From CBDHFQ01 sp965262565 (GTDB lineage Bacteria > Bacteroidota > Bacteroidia > J057): a stretch of 64,000 nucleotides of DNA. The notes under the pieces were generated by a model. It was given only the letters and a program-made list of their open reading frames with translations. It did no database searches and had not been told where the DNA came from. The position numbers were made by a program, and so were the translations under genes. Shown here one piece after another: positions 1-9,642 of this stretch. The DNA lies in assembly GCA_965262565.1 (NCBI GenBank), contig CBDHFQ010000005.1:545764-609763 (forward strand), in the 5' to 3' direction. Every line of letters begins with the position of its first letter. Positions within the stretch are counted from its first letter, which is position 1.

Positions 1-151
1 CCAAGCAACAAATGGCATGAGGTAAATTATTCATGAAACAATTAAACAAATATTGAATTTTACTGAATTTAAATTAAATATATATTGCATTAAATAAATT
101 AGTTAGAAGCTATTCTCACTATAACCTATAGTACAATTATTTAATTTTAGC

Positions 152-2170
152 ATGAATCAATATTTACCTTTATTATTCTCCCTACTTCTCATTCTATCTA
201 GTTGTGATATGAGCCTACCCGATGATGCTATTGAGCCTCAGGCAGCAGGACCTTCCCTAGGACAATTAGATGTTCCTGAAGATTTTGAATTTGTGATGGC
301 GGCTAAGCAGCGGTTAACTATTCAGGTACAGGATTCGAGCGGTCAATTGTTAAGTGATGTACCTTTTGGATTATATACTGGCCCTGTAGATAGAGGAGGA
401 TTGTTGCTTGGATCTGGTGCAACAGATGAATCAGGTACATTTAGCACTGAAATAGTACTATCCACTGATCAGGGTATTATTTATGCTTACACTCCTTATG
501 GGACTATTGTTCCAAATCAAATGATTTCTATATCTGATGGGGAGACGATATTTCAGTGGGGAACAGGTGAGGCAGTAGTTAGTGGAAGTCGTACCGCGAG
601 TGCTTCCACCTTTGAATGTGGCTCAAACTTTTATCAGGTCATAGGTAACTCCTTGAAAAAACTGGATGTATTAAGTAAAACCTATCTATCAGTAGGAAAT
701 GCAAGTTCCAACTACAATGGCATCGGGTTTAATTCTCAGGATAATTTTATTTATGGAATGAAGAAAAAAGGAGATGGGAACATAGAATTATGGAAAATTA
801 ATACTGATGGGAGTGAAACAAATTTAGGACAAATAGCTGGATACACTGGTAATAATTCTTATAAAGGAGATTTTGATTTAAATGGCAACTTGTATGCTCC
901 CTATTTTAATAATGGAAGCTGGTCCTTATTTATTACTGACGTAGACCAAACTCCTTTAACAGCTACTAATCAAGCATTAACGGAACTGAATCAAGTAGAT
1001 AATTCTCATGATTTTGCTTATAATCCAATAACTGATAAATTTTACAGTTTAACCCAAAAGTCCGAACTCATCGAACTAGATCATCATGCACTAACCATTA
1101 AAGTAATAGCAAACCTCAACGCAGATTTAGGAAACGGGACATATGGCGCTTTGTGGTGCGATAGTAGTGGGAATATCTATATGAGCGAGAATAAGAGTGG
1201 TAACATTTATAAAATTGTGATGGATGTAAATGGATCTCCTGCTAATGCCGTATTCGTTATGCAAGGACAAAGTACCAATCAAAATGATGGAGCGTCCTGC
1301 CCACTAGCAACCTCTCCTTTTGAAGATACAGATGGAGATGGAGTATTAGATGGAATTGATGTGTATCCTGATGATGAGGAATTAGCATATGCCTCTTATT
1401 ATCCAGCTAAAAGCGCTTATGGTACTTATGCTTTTGAAGATTTGTGGCCGTTAGAAGGAGATTACGACTTTAATGACCTTGTAATAGACTACAATTTTGA
1501 ATACGCAAAAAATCCGTTAAACAAGATCTCCAAGCTCATTCTGCGTTTCAAAGTAAAAGCTATCGGTGCTGGATATAAAAATTCCTTCGGAATATCCTTT
1601 GATGACTTAACTCCTTCTCAGATAGCATCTGTATCAGGTACAGAAACAAGTACTATTTCTATCGCCGCTAATGGAACAGAAAATGGTCAATCTTCTGCGG
1701 TAATCATGGTGTTTGACGATGGGCATGGACTATTTGGGATGGAAACTGGTAAATTCATCAACAGCGGCGGAACAGGTTTCGTTACAAAAGCCCCTTATGA
1801 ATTGACTATAGAAGTAGATCTAACTCAGGGATTAGATGCTATAGGAACTGTAAATCCCTTTATCTATACTAGAGACGATCGTGGAAGTGAAATTCATATG
1901 TTGAATTACCCCCCTACGGATTTAATGAACACTAACCTTTTTAATCAACATGATGATTTAAGCGATCCTACGTCAGGAAAATTTTATAGTGGAAGAAACG
2001 GATTACCATGGGGATTAGAGTTTCCTTCTAATTTTAATCATCCTATTGAAAAAACGAACGCCCTGAATGCCTATCCTAAATTTAATAATTGGATTATGTC
2101 GGGCGGATTAAGTGATACAGATTGGTACGAAATAAATCATGCAGTAGTAGATAGCATTTATGTACAATAA
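152..2170 (+). CDS. LruC-domain lipoprotein (paralogue 1)
   Basis: This is a predicted surface or periplasmic lipoprotein of the LruC-domain family. The 672-residue product opens with a lipoprotein signal whose lipobox ends LSSC at Cys18. A beta-sandwich segment resembling a carboxypeptidase regulatory or Ig fold lies at about 45-130. A propeller-like stretch resembling DUF6923 covers about 150-385 (FYQVIGNSLKKLDVLS). An acidic calcium-loop-like segment, DTDGDGVLDGIDVYPDD, begins near 391. The C-terminal DUF4842/LruC domain contains FEDLWPLEGDYDFND at about 427-441. It is followed 350 bp on by a close paralogue with the same domain order, so a tandem duplication is likely. A strong terminator follows the stop, so it is probably transcribed alone. 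The biological role of LruC proteins is unknown; I infer only surface display and calcium or ligand binding. Confidence 0.85.
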   Translation: MNQYLPLLFSLLLILSSCDMSLPDDAIEPQAAGPSLGQLDVPEDFEFVMAAKQRLTIQVQDSSGQLLSDVPFGLYTGPVDRGGLLLGSGATDESGTFSTEIVLSTDQGIIYAYTPYGTIVPNQMISISDGETIFQWGTGEAVVSGSRTASASTFECGSNFYQVIGNSLKKLDVLSKTYLSVGNASSNYNGIGFNSQDNFIYGMKKKGDGNIELWKINTDGSETNLGQIAGYTGNNSYKGDFDLNGNLYAPYFNNGSWSLFITDVDQTPLTATNQALTELNQVDNSHDFAYNPITDKFYSLTQKSELIELDHHALTIKVIANLNADLGNGTYGALWCDSSGNIYMSENKSGNIYKIVMDVNGSPANAVFVMQGQSTNQNDGASCPLATSPFEDTDGDGVLDGIDVYPDDEELAYASYYPAKSAYGTYAFEDLWPLEGDYDFNDLVIDYNFEYAKNPLNKISKLILRFKVKAIGAGYKNSFGISFDDLTPSQIASVSGTETSTISIAANGTENGQSSAVIMVFDDGHGLFGMETGKFINSGGTGFVTKAPYELTIEVDLTQGLDAIGTVNPFIYTRDDRGSEIHMLNYPPTDLMNTNLFNQHDDLSDPTSGKFYSGRNGLPWGLEFPSNFNHPIEKTNALNAYPKFNNWIMSGGLSDTDWYEINHAVVDSIYVQ

Positions 2171-2195
2171 ATTTCATTAAGTATACTTAGTTATT

Positions 2196-2227
2196 CCTGC
2201 CTCGGGTTAGCCGAGGTAGGTTTTTTT
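2196..2227 (+). terminator. Intrinsic terminator after LruC paralogue 1
   Basis: A 10-bp stem (CCTGCCTCGG with CCGAGGTAGG, one G-T wobble) closes a 5-nt loop and is followed by seven T. It begins 25 bp after the stop codon and separates the two tandem LruC genes. Confidence 0.9.
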
Positions 2228-2485
2228 GATTGCATTTTAACAATTTCATTCCAACAACTATTAACTTCCGGTAGGTCTCTGCATTTCACAAAAGTCTCTT
2301 AGCTGTTCGAATTAATCAGGATAATCCGTTTCTTACCCTTCTGAAATATATCAAATCTAATATTTCCAATATAAATAAATTGATCATCAACGTTTAAAAA
2401 AATGGCATCTATTCTTTTCTTACCATTAAAAGGATGCAATATACCTTAACAGTTAGTCTTTTAAATTCATTATATCAAATATACA

Positions 2486-2518
2486 TTTGAAATAAAGTAT
2501 TAAAATTAAATATATTCA
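2486..2518 (+). promoter_or_regulatory. Candidate Bacteroidota-type promoter for LruC paralogue 2
   Basis: TTTG at 2486-2489 and TATATTCA at 2511-2518 are separated by 21 bp, which loosely fits the Bacteroidota -33/-7 pattern (TTTG and TAnnTTTG). If real, transcription would start at or after the annotated ATG at 2520, which argues for a downstream translation start. Confidence 0.25.
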
Positions 2519-2519
2519 A

Positions 2520-4595
2520 ATGTTGGAACTTGATCAAATAGAAGAAATAAGATCCAGATGCAAGACTTTTCCCATTAAGAACACATGGAAATTGTTGGTT
2601 CCTTTTTTATTACTATTCAGTAGTTGTGAGCTTTCTTTACCCGATGAAGAACTCCAGTCTCCTGAGGATGTAGAATCTATGGAAGAGCTTCAAGTACCTG
2701 AAGATTTCGAATTCACAATTTCAAGGACACAACTACTGACCTTAGAAGTTAGTGATTCTAATGGCCAGGCATTATCAGGTGTTCCTTTCGGTATTTATAA
2801 CGGCCCCGCTGACCGAGGAGGAGATCTTTTATCAGCTGGAGCAACAAATGAGGCTGGATTAGTAAGTTTTGAAATTAGTATCCCTTCCAGCCAGGAAAAA
2901 GTGTATGCTTATACGCCTTATGGAATTATTACTCAAAATCAGATGATTCCCTTAAGTGATGAAGATCTCATATTTCAATGGGGCTCAGGTGAAACAGTTC
3001 CTGATGGAAGTAGAAGAATGCAATCAAGCTCCTTCGAGTGTGCTGCCGCCTTTTATCAAGTAATTGGCAATTCCCTTAAAAAGTTAGACGTTCTCAGTGG
3101 AACCTATATCACTGTAGGTGATGCAAAGACTAATTATAATGGAATTGGATATAATGTAGAAGATAGTTTAATCTATGGAACCCGAAAAGATAATGGCAAT
3201 ATACATCTATGGCGGATCGGTACAGATGGGAAAGAAACTGACTTAGGTGCCATTTCAGGATACACCGGAAATAATGCATACAAAGGAGATTTTAATTTAA
3301 ATGGGAATCTTTATTCACCATATTTTGAAAGTGGTAATTGGACATTATTTATTACAGATGTGAGTGAAACGCCACTCAATGCTACCAGTTCCTCAATTAC
3401 AGAATTAAATGAAGTAGCTAATGCACACGATTTTGCATATAACGCCTTACAGAATAAGTTCTACGGAATGACACAAAATTCAGAACTGATTGAATTAGAT
3501 CATCAAAACCTGACAATTCAAGTGATTAAAAATTACCAATCGGAAATAGGTAATGGAACTTACGGAGCTTTGTGGTGCGATGTCAATGGCAATATTTATT
3601 GTGGAAATAATCAAAATGGAGATATCCATAAAATAACTATGACTGAAAATGGAACTCCTACTGACATTACATATATCATGACCAGTCAAAGCACTAATAA
3701 TAATGATGGAGCTTCATGTCCATTGTCCACAGCCCCAACGGATGATACCGATGATGATACGGTATTGGATGGAATAGACGAATATCCTACGGATCCTAAT
3801 ATAGCTTATGCTACCTTTTTACCTGCCAAAAACGTGTTCGGCTCTTACGCATTTGAAGATTTATGGCCTGCCAAAGGGGATTATGATTTTAATGATTTGA
3901 TTATCAACTACAACTATGAAATAGCTAAAGATCCTGCAAATGATATTGAGAAAATTATTATGCGTTTTAGAATTAGAGCCATAGGTGCGGGATTCCAAAG
4001 CTCATTTGGTGTATCCTTTGATGATCTTATTCCTTCTCAAATTAGTAGTGTTAGTGGAACAGAAACTACCACCATTTCCACGGCCTCTAATGGCGTTGAA
4101 AATGGACAATCTAAAGCAGTTATCATAGTTTTTGACAACGGTCAGTCCTTATTTGGTGAACAACCGGGAAAATTTATCAATAGCGGTGGGACAGGACCAG
4201 GATATGTAGAAAAGGATTCCTACGAGTTGACAATAGAAATAAACTTAATCAATGGAATTTCGAATGTAGGAAGGATCAATCCATTCATTTATACCAAAGG
4301 GGTAAGGGGAAATGAAATACATATGAAAAATTATCCTCCCACTGATCTAGTAAATACAAGTCTCCTTAACACCCAACATGACAAATCAAATTCAAGCACC
4401 GGAGTGTATTATCAAACTAGTAATGGCCTACCGTGGGCGATGGAATTTCCTGCTAGCTTTAATTATCCTATCGAAAGAGTCGAAGTGCTCAAAGCGTATC
4501 CTAAATTTGGGAATTGGGTTCTATCTGCGGGAACAAATGATACAGATTGGTACGACATAAATAATGCGCGAGTAGATAGTGTATTTATAAAATAG
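2520..4595 (+). CDS. LruC-domain lipoprotein (paralogue 2)
   Basis: This 691-residue paralogue matches its upstream neighbour through the whole length: N-terminal beta domain, DUF6923-like propeller (FYQVIGNSLKKLDVLS is identical), acidic DDTDDDTVLDGIDEYP segment and C-terminal DUF4842/LruC domain with FEDLWPAKGDYDFNDL. The lipobox LFSSC puts the lipidated Cys at residue 36, unusually far in for the ATG at 2520. A textbook signal would begin at the in-frame ATT at 2574 (I-K-N-T-W-K then a hydrophobic core), but no other in-frame ATG exists before the lipobox, so ATG 2520 is kept. An intrinsic terminator follows. Function is unknown; the family is predicted to be exported and lipid-anchored. 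Confidence 0.8.
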   Translation: MLELDQIEEIRSRCKTFPIKNTWKLLVPFLLLFSSCELSLPDEELQSPEDVESMEELQVPEDFEFTISRTQLLTLEVSDSNGQALSGVPFGIYNGPADRGGDLLSAGATNEAGLVSFEISIPSSQEKVYAYTPYGIITQNQMIPLSDEDLIFQWGSGETVPDGSRRMQSSSFECAAAFYQVIGNSLKKLDVLSGTYITVGDAKTNYNGIGYNVEDSLIYGTRKDNGNIHLWRIGTDGKETDLGAISGYTGNNAYKGDFNLNGNLYSPYFESGNWTLFITDVSETPLNATSSSITELNEVANAHDFAYNALQNKFYGMTQNSELIELDHQNLTIQVIKNYQSEIGNGTYGALWCDVNGNIYCGNNQNGDIHKITMTENGTPTDITYIMTSQSTNNNDGASCPLSTAPTDDTDDDTVLDGIDEYPTDPNIAYATFLPAKNVFGSYAFEDLWPAKGDYDFNDLIINYNYEIAKDPANDIEKIIMRFRIRAIGAGFQSSFGVSFDDLIPSQISSVSGTETTTISTASNGVENGQSKAVIIVFDNGQSLFGEQPGKFINSGGTGPGYVEKDSYELTIEINLINGISNVGRINPFIYTKGVRGNEIHMKNYPPTDLVNTSLLNTQHDKSNSSTGVYYQTSNGLPWAMEFPASFNYPIERVEVLKAYPKFGNWVLSAGTNDTDWYDINNARVDSVFIK

Positions 4596-4630
4596 AAGTA
4601 TTTTCCAGTTATATCATTGACTACTTTTTG

Positions 4631-4662
4631 AAAGCTGCCTCACTCGTAGGCAGCTTTTTTTT
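4631..4662 (+). terminator. Intrinsic terminator after LruC paralogue 2
   Basis: The 10-bp perfect stem AAAGCTGCCT / AGGCAGCTTT has a 7-nt loop and runs into a tract of eight T, 35 bp after the stop codon. Confidence 0.9.
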
Positions 4663-5240
4663 ACCATTAATCTCTCCTTACATTTTTTATTCGAGAAAAC
4701 TTCCATTCCAAATATTCTAGGGCATAGTAGCTTGAATTCTCCTTGAAACATAAATGTTTAGTTGAAACTCTCCTGCTAATTATTATGAAAATAAATAGCT
4801 ATTTTCTATCAAATTATTAATTTATTTTTTGTAAGGTAGCTCATTGTGCTAATTTTCTGACTGTGGTGATCAGTAAATCCTGAAAAATGGATCATTAGCT
4901 ATTGCTTAAATCAACATGATGTTGAAAAGACATCCAGATGCCCATTTGTAGTAAAGGGAATGTTGGATATTGAAGTTAAATGCATTATTGCATCTAGTTT
5001 GTCCTTAGTTTCTTTCCTCTCATAAGAGGTTCATTTTTCTTCGCCTAATTATATCATCTTCTTTAATACTATTTGCTAAGTGAAGCCTTAATATGATTAC
5101 TGATAAGCTCAATAATGTCTTTGACTTATCTTGAAATTACTCCTATCTCCTGCCTTTGTAAAAAGATCCTGCCTGTTTTATCAAGTCTAAAATCATTTTC
5201 TATGCATGACTAACAGTACCTCGTAGAAGGTGCCTCTTAA
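4663..5240. other. Gene-free spacer between convergent LruC genes
   Basis: This AT-rich stretch lies between two facing terminators. The longest open stretch I read is about 51 codons at 4870-5022 on the + strand with no usable start and no recognisable homology. A small CCTCT/AGAGG hairpin sits at 5016-5029. No gene is supported. Confidence 0.5.
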
Positions 5241-5274
5241 AAAGAAAAAAACTGCTTCACTTATTGAAGCAGTT
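5241..5274 (-). terminator. Intrinsic terminator after the third LruC gene
   Basis: Read on the minus strand, a 10-bp perfect stem AACTGCTTCA / TGAAGCAGTT with a 5-nt loop is followed by a T-rich tail (TTTTTTCTTT). It begins about 30 bp beyond the stop codon of the minus-strand LruC gene. Confidence 0.9.
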
Positions 5275-5304
5275 AACGTATTTATATTTCGGTCTTGATA
5301 AAAA

Positions 5305-7386
5305 CTATTTAATAAATTTCTTAGTAGGATCACTTACCTCACTATACCAAGATTTGTTAGCTTGCCCTCCACTTTCAGCCCAGGGTTTAAATTGATTAAA
5401 CACTTTCAAGATAGATATTTTTTCTGTTGGATAATCTACATTAGCACCAAAGTGTAATGCCCACGGTAAGTTGCTTGTAGATTTGTAATAGGTACCATTT
5501 GTAGCATTTGACCTATCATCTTCAGTTCCAAATAAGGATGCATCCGCTAAATCCGTAGGTGCATAATCTGCCAAATGAACTTCTACTGATCTGTTTCCAT
5601 TAACAAAAATGAATGGATTAAACGGCGAAAATCCTAAATCATTTTTGAAGATAGGCTCTGTAAAAGTAATTGCCATATTAATCTCTACAGGCTCTACATA
5701 TGGCTGGTCATTTTGCGTATTCACAAATCCCCCATTAGGATTACGCATTAAAGCAAAGGCATCATCGAATACAATGAAAGTAGCCTTCCTTTGATTAGCT
5801 TCCGTTCCATTACTAGCAAGCGTAACAATATTTTTAGACAGATTAGCACCTGTTGCGCTCGATACTTTAGATGGATCAATATCTAATTGAAAGCCAAATC
5901 CATTTCTAAATCCTGCACCTATAGCTTGGATCTTAAATGTAGCATCCAAATCGATTATCTTATTCGCACTATTAGTAACAATTTCATAATTATAATTAAC
6001 GATCAAATCATTAAAATCATAATCACCTCTTTTTGGCCAAAAATCTTCAAACATCAAAGAACCTTCCCCTTCTATTCCAGGTAATTTAATTCTAAAGGCC
6101 CTTAAAGGATCATTAGGATATTCATCATTTACATTCGGAATACCGTCCTCATCGTCGTCTGGTCTTTCATCAGTTTTAGTTTCGGCAATGTTATCGACCA
6201 CCAAAGCATCAAATTCACTTAGCGTGATATAGAAAATAGCATCATTAAAATCCTTATCACCTCCAGGACGTGTAATGTCTTCCATTCCCAGGATTAGTAA
6301 TTCCCTAACATCATCCCTTAATAGCGCCACGTGATTTCTGTAAGCCTCGCTCGTATATGTATTTAGTTGTTTATCAGAATATTTTATTTCGCCACCAATA
6401 CCTTGATTTACTCCTCTACCTGTCCATCCATTAGGAACTAAAAAGAACCCTATGGAAGTATTAGCAGGAAATTTTCCTAAATAAACCTTATCTCCTGCTA
6501 CTAATCCTCCTCCGCTTCTGTTAAGAGATGCATTGGGAAAAACAATGAATAGACTATCAATATCGTCTATGGTTTGGGGTACAGAATCAGTAGGATAATA
6601 ATAATACCCCAATGCATTTCTATAGCCAGCACCTTCGTGTACAAAGGTTATCCATGCTTCGGATTCTTTACTTAAAATCACATCCGACTTGATATCATCC
6701 GCTATATATTCAGGATTGTACACAGGTACGGGTCTTTTCTCTGGTAAAGAGGCATTCACTAAATCTAATAAGTCCTGGGAAATAAAATCCCTGTCAGGAA
6801 GCAAATTTGAAGGCACCCCATTATTATCAAAAGAAGCCTTATACACATATTTAGAGGTAGGATTAGAAGCTCTTCTAGCTTGAATATCGGATTGGAAGTT
6901 CTCTCCATTATCCTGTGGAGTATATCTGTCTACTATACCATCAGAAGGATTCGAACCTCCTATATTATATATAATTTCGTCTTCAGCCGTCGAAACTCGA
7001 TGCCAATCAGGTAAGCCTAGATAATCTGTGTAAAGATAGATGGAATCCAGAGAAGTAGGAAATTCAATGGTCGTCTCAAACAATCCAGCTTCCGTTGTCG
7101 CACCAGTTGAAATAACATTTTCCGCTGAATCTGAAAGAGAGGAATGAATGTTTACAGGAATGTAAGCTAATCCATTATCCTCGCTATCATAGGTGTAGAC
7201 TTTAATGCTCATCATCTTTGTGGTAGCAAAATTAAAGTCTTCAGGTATGTCTAATTCATTAATATCATCAATATCATTGCTGCCACTTGCCAAAGAGTCA
7301 TCAGGCAAATCCACACACCCAACAAAAGAAACCATCAGGGTTATCAACAGAAGATAGGGGAAGGAAATCCACGAATTAATTTTCAT
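5305..7386 (-). CDS. LruC-domain lipoprotein with DUF4114 domain
   Basis: This is a third predicted LruC lipoprotein, 693 residues from the ATG at 7386; an upstream in-frame TTG would add only two residues. The lipobox FVGC places the lipidated Cys at 24, followed by the Asp-rich start VDLPDD shared in style with the other two. Residues of about 245-395 form a DUF4114-like domain ending in GGDKDFNDAIFYIT. The acidic loop DDDEDGIPNVNDEYPND leads into a C-terminal DUF4842/LruC domain with FEDFWPKRGDYDFNDL. It lacks the DUF6923-like propeller of the two tandem paralogues, so it is a different architecture rather than a third tandem copy. It faces them and has its own terminator. Role unknown. 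Confidence 0.85.
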   Translation of the reverse strand: MKINSWISFPYLLLITLMVSFVGCVDLPDDSLASGSNDIDDINELDIPEDFNFATTKMMSIKVYTYDSEDNGLAYIPVNIHSSLSDSAENVISTGATTEAGLFETTIEFPTSLDSIYLYTDYLGLPDWHRVSTAEDEIIYNIGGSNPSDGIVDRYTPQDNGENFQSDIQARRASNPTSKYVYKASFDNNGVPSNLLPDRDFISQDLLDLVNASLPEKRPVPVYNPEYIADDIKSDVILSKESEAWITFVHEGAGYRNALGYYYYPTDSVPQTIDDIDSLFIVFPNASLNRSGGGLVAGDKVYLGKFPANTSIGFFLVPNGWTGRGVNQGIGGEIKYSDKQLNTYTSEAYRNHVALLRDDVRELLILGMEDITRPGGDKDFNDAIFYITLSEFDALVVDNIAETKTDERPDDDEDGIPNVNDEYPNDPLRAFRIKLPGIEGEGSLMFEDFWPKRGDYDFNDLIVNYNYEIVTNSANKIIDLDATFKIQAIGAGFRNGFGFQLDIDPSKVSSATGANLSKNIVTLASNGTEANQRKATFIVFDDAFALMRNPNGGFVNTQNDQPYVEPVEINMAITFTEPIFKNDLGFSPFNPFIFVNGNRSVEVHLADYAPTDLADASLFGTEDDRSNATNGTYYKSTSNLPWALHFGANVDYPTEKISILKVFNQFKPWAESGGQANKSWYSEVSDPTKKFIK

Positions 7387-7807
7387 TATCAACTTGAGGT
7401 AAATTCTATTTTACATAATTATTGCATTACAAAAATATACAATATACGTATTATGCTAAACTGATGTTCAATCTTAAGCTTTCTATCATTTTCAATGCAC
7501 AAAAAGACAGAATACATAAATATCTGGCATGAATTTTCAGAGAAATATTGATCGTAAGAAAAGAGGATAAACTCCCCTTAATTTGACCAACATTACCTCT
7601 CCATGGCTAAGAAAGACTCGTCAGAAGGAAATTGAGTCTTAGTTAATTATTGATATCAAAGTAAGGTTAGGACTACTGAACAGACAAATATAGCTCCTAT
7701 AGTGGCCATTTGTTCCACTTCAAGGTGGTTTTCATTTCATCATTAATACCAAATTCATCATTTTTAACGGATTTTGTTTCTTAAGCCTGGCGTATAAGCT
7801 ATCATTA
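7387..7807. other. Intergenic region upstream of LruC 3
   Basis: About 420 bp between the start of the DUF4114/LruC gene and the end of the membrane-protein gene. It is AT-rich and presumably carries the LruC promoter. I see no ORF, RNA or clear hairpin in it. Confidence 0.4.
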
Positions 7808-8482
7808 TTATACACTTTTACTTACCTGTAATTGCCTTAAAGAAAAAACATGCAAAAAAATGGCTATCGGAAGCATCACCGAAGCCAGCAAAATATAGGG
7901 GAATTGACCAAATAATTCAGCTTTCTCGGTTAAAGAAAAATCAGTGAAGTAATAAGAGTAGACAAAAGAAAAAGCCGTTAATGTCAGAATCAATAAAGAA
8001 ATAATGTTCCAACTTCTCAATCCCTTTGTCCCCAGTTTCCCTTTTTGAACCAGATAAGCCACAACAATGGCAGATATCCCAACTAATACGTCAACATTCC
8101 ATCCTTCAAAGGTCGCTCGTTGGGGAATAATACCTTCCTTATACCCACCATAAATCAACAGTTCTACTACTATCCTAAAACATTGCATATATACAGGAAG
8201 ATATAGGGGAGTGCGATTCAAGATGGGAACAAATGAACGAGTTCCTGTGATAAAGACGATTCCCAGAACCATTGGTACAATAATTAGAACAGGAACTTTA
8301 GGAGGAAAACTAACATCACTTAAGATGCCTGATTGTACCAATAAGGCTATATAGCCCAGCCATAATACCACCAAGGCGAGAAAGCTTAGTAACATTCGCT
8401 TAGGATATTGTGCAAATCTCAATACATAGGCTACTAAACTGAGCGCCACCAGCGGCCAAATATAAAATCCAAGGGATATCAT
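7808..8482 (-). CDS. Conserved hypothetical multi-pass membrane protein
   Basis: The 224-residue product is almost entirely hydrophobic, with about seven predicted transmembrane helices separated by short charged loops (for example RFAQYPKR near 25 and KGKLGTKGLRS near 145). I recognise no catalytic motif. It resembles small integral membrane proteins annotated as hypothetical across Bacteroidota. The ATG at 8482 starts directly in the first helix. It lies 64 bp beyond the end of an AraC-type regulator gene on the same strand, so the two could be cotranscribed and the regulator might control it. No function is assigned. Confidence 0.65.
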   Translation of the reverse strand: MISLGFYIWPLVALSLVAYVLRFAQYPKRMLLSFLALVVLWLGYIALLVQSGILSDVSFPPKVPVLIIVPMVLGIVFITGTRSFVPILNRTPLYLPVYMQCFRIVVELLIYGGYKEGIIPQRATFEGWNVDVLVGISAIVVAYLVQKGKLGTKGLRSWNIISLLILTLTAFSFVYSYYFTDFSLTEKAELFGQFPYILLASVMLPIAIFLHVFSLRQLQVSKSV

Positions 8483-8546
8483 AACTTGAGATATTAATCG
8501 TTAAAGCGAACTCAAGATATACCTCCCCTCGCAAAGAATTGTTGAC

Positions 8547-9506
8547 TCAAATTGCTAACAATGACCTATAGAAAGAAGGGCTTGTATGAAAGTATCTTTT
8601 AAAACAACGGGAAAAGGCTGAAATTTCCGAAAAGCCTACGTTTAACGCGATTTCGCTCAAAGAAAGGGGGGTTGTTTTCATTAACTCATTAGCCTTTTCC
8701 ATTCGCAACTGAAGCAGATATTGTTGAGGCGTGCATCCTTTCAGCTTTTTAAATGTACGCAGCAGATGAAATTTTGACAGATAGGCCACCTTACTCAATT
8801 CACCTAAAGGAACGGACAGGGGAAATGCATCATGAATACAATCGATCACCAGAAAAATCCTTCTCATTAATTCCGTTTTGGTAGTTAGTTTACAGGAAAT
8901 AGCAGCTTTCATTTCAGAACGTTCTTCCTCGTCCGACTGGATAATAAAAGCCAAAAAAGCGGAAAGCATCTCGTGTTCTCTCTCCTCAAAATTAGGCCAA
9001 ACTATATGTTTTTGATGATAACTTCTCAGTATATTTACCCAGTTTCGAATATAATCATCTTTCCATTTTGTTCTTGAGATGGTTTCGAAATCTTTCTTAT
9101 GGCTTAGTTCGGGATGATCGAGTAAATAGAGGTCGTTTTGTGCCAATGCGTAAGATACTTCATTAAACAACTGCTCCCCAAAATGAATGTTGAAAGTAGT
9201 AGTGGAAGAATGAGCGGGAATAATCAGATCGTAGTATTGCCCCTTATTAGTGAGGCAGTAAGTGTGCTCCGATATATGAAATACTTTATTCTCGGATCGG
9301 ACGATACTTTTCCCGGACAAATTGATGAACAGACTGAAGGGACCTCGAATATTATTTCTCTCTGTTTCGTGTGAGGTCGTATGGAGAATGACATTAGGCC
9401 AACCCTTATGATTCCTTCGATAAGCTCGGGAATCCATCTGATTTTCAAAGTTGCTTTCTGCCTGCTTTCTTAGCCATTGTATGTCAGGAAATTGGTTAAT
9501 AATCAT
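8547..9506 (-). CDS. AraC-family transcriptional regulator
   Basis: This is a DNA-binding activator-type regulator. From the ATG at 9506 it has 319 residues; the longer frame would begin at a TTG at 9557, and MIINQFPDIQWLRK is the more natural start. The N-terminal 200 residues look like an AraC-type sensing half (PFSLFINLSGK, FNIHFGEQLFNEV). The C-terminal 100 residues carry two helix-turn-helix units: LGELSKVAYLSKFHLLRTFK and then SLSEIALNVGFSEISAFSRC, with the family FKRYFHTSPSFYR ending. The glycosyltransferase/RspA-like pair lies upstream on the same strand and the membrane protein downstream; either could be its target. The ligand is unknown. Confidence 0.9.
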   Translation of the reverse strand: MIINQFPDIQWLRKQAESNFENQMDSRAYRRNHKGWPNVILHTTSHETERNNIRGPFSLFINLSGKSIVRSENKVFHISEHTYCLTNKGQYYDLIIPAHSSTTTFNIHFGEQLFNEVSYALAQNDLYLLDHPELSHKKDFETISRTKWKDDYIRNWVNILRSYHQKHIVWPNFEEREHEMLSAFLAFIIQSDEEERSEMKAAISCKLTTKTELMRRIFLVIDCIHDAFPLSVPLGELSKVAYLSKFHLLRTFKKLKGCTPQQYLLQLRMEKANELMKTTPLSLSEIALNVGFSEISAFSRCFKRYFHTSPSFYRSLLAI

Positions 9507-9642
9507 CTCTCTTATATAAATAGATGTCCCATAATTCCTAATAAAAGAAAAGCACAATAACTAAACAAGCATCTCAGCTGGCATTAGGCATCGAAGCATT
9601 CAAAAACCAAGTTCTTGTATTTCATGATATAGCATCAAACTA

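Noticed and set aside
4870..5025. 51-codon open stretch on the + strand between the LruC genes, with NPEKW reminiscent of ECF sigma factors
   Set aside because: No usable start, no conserved LVQETF-type motif at the right distance, and no supporting neighbours. Chance open frame is the simpler view.
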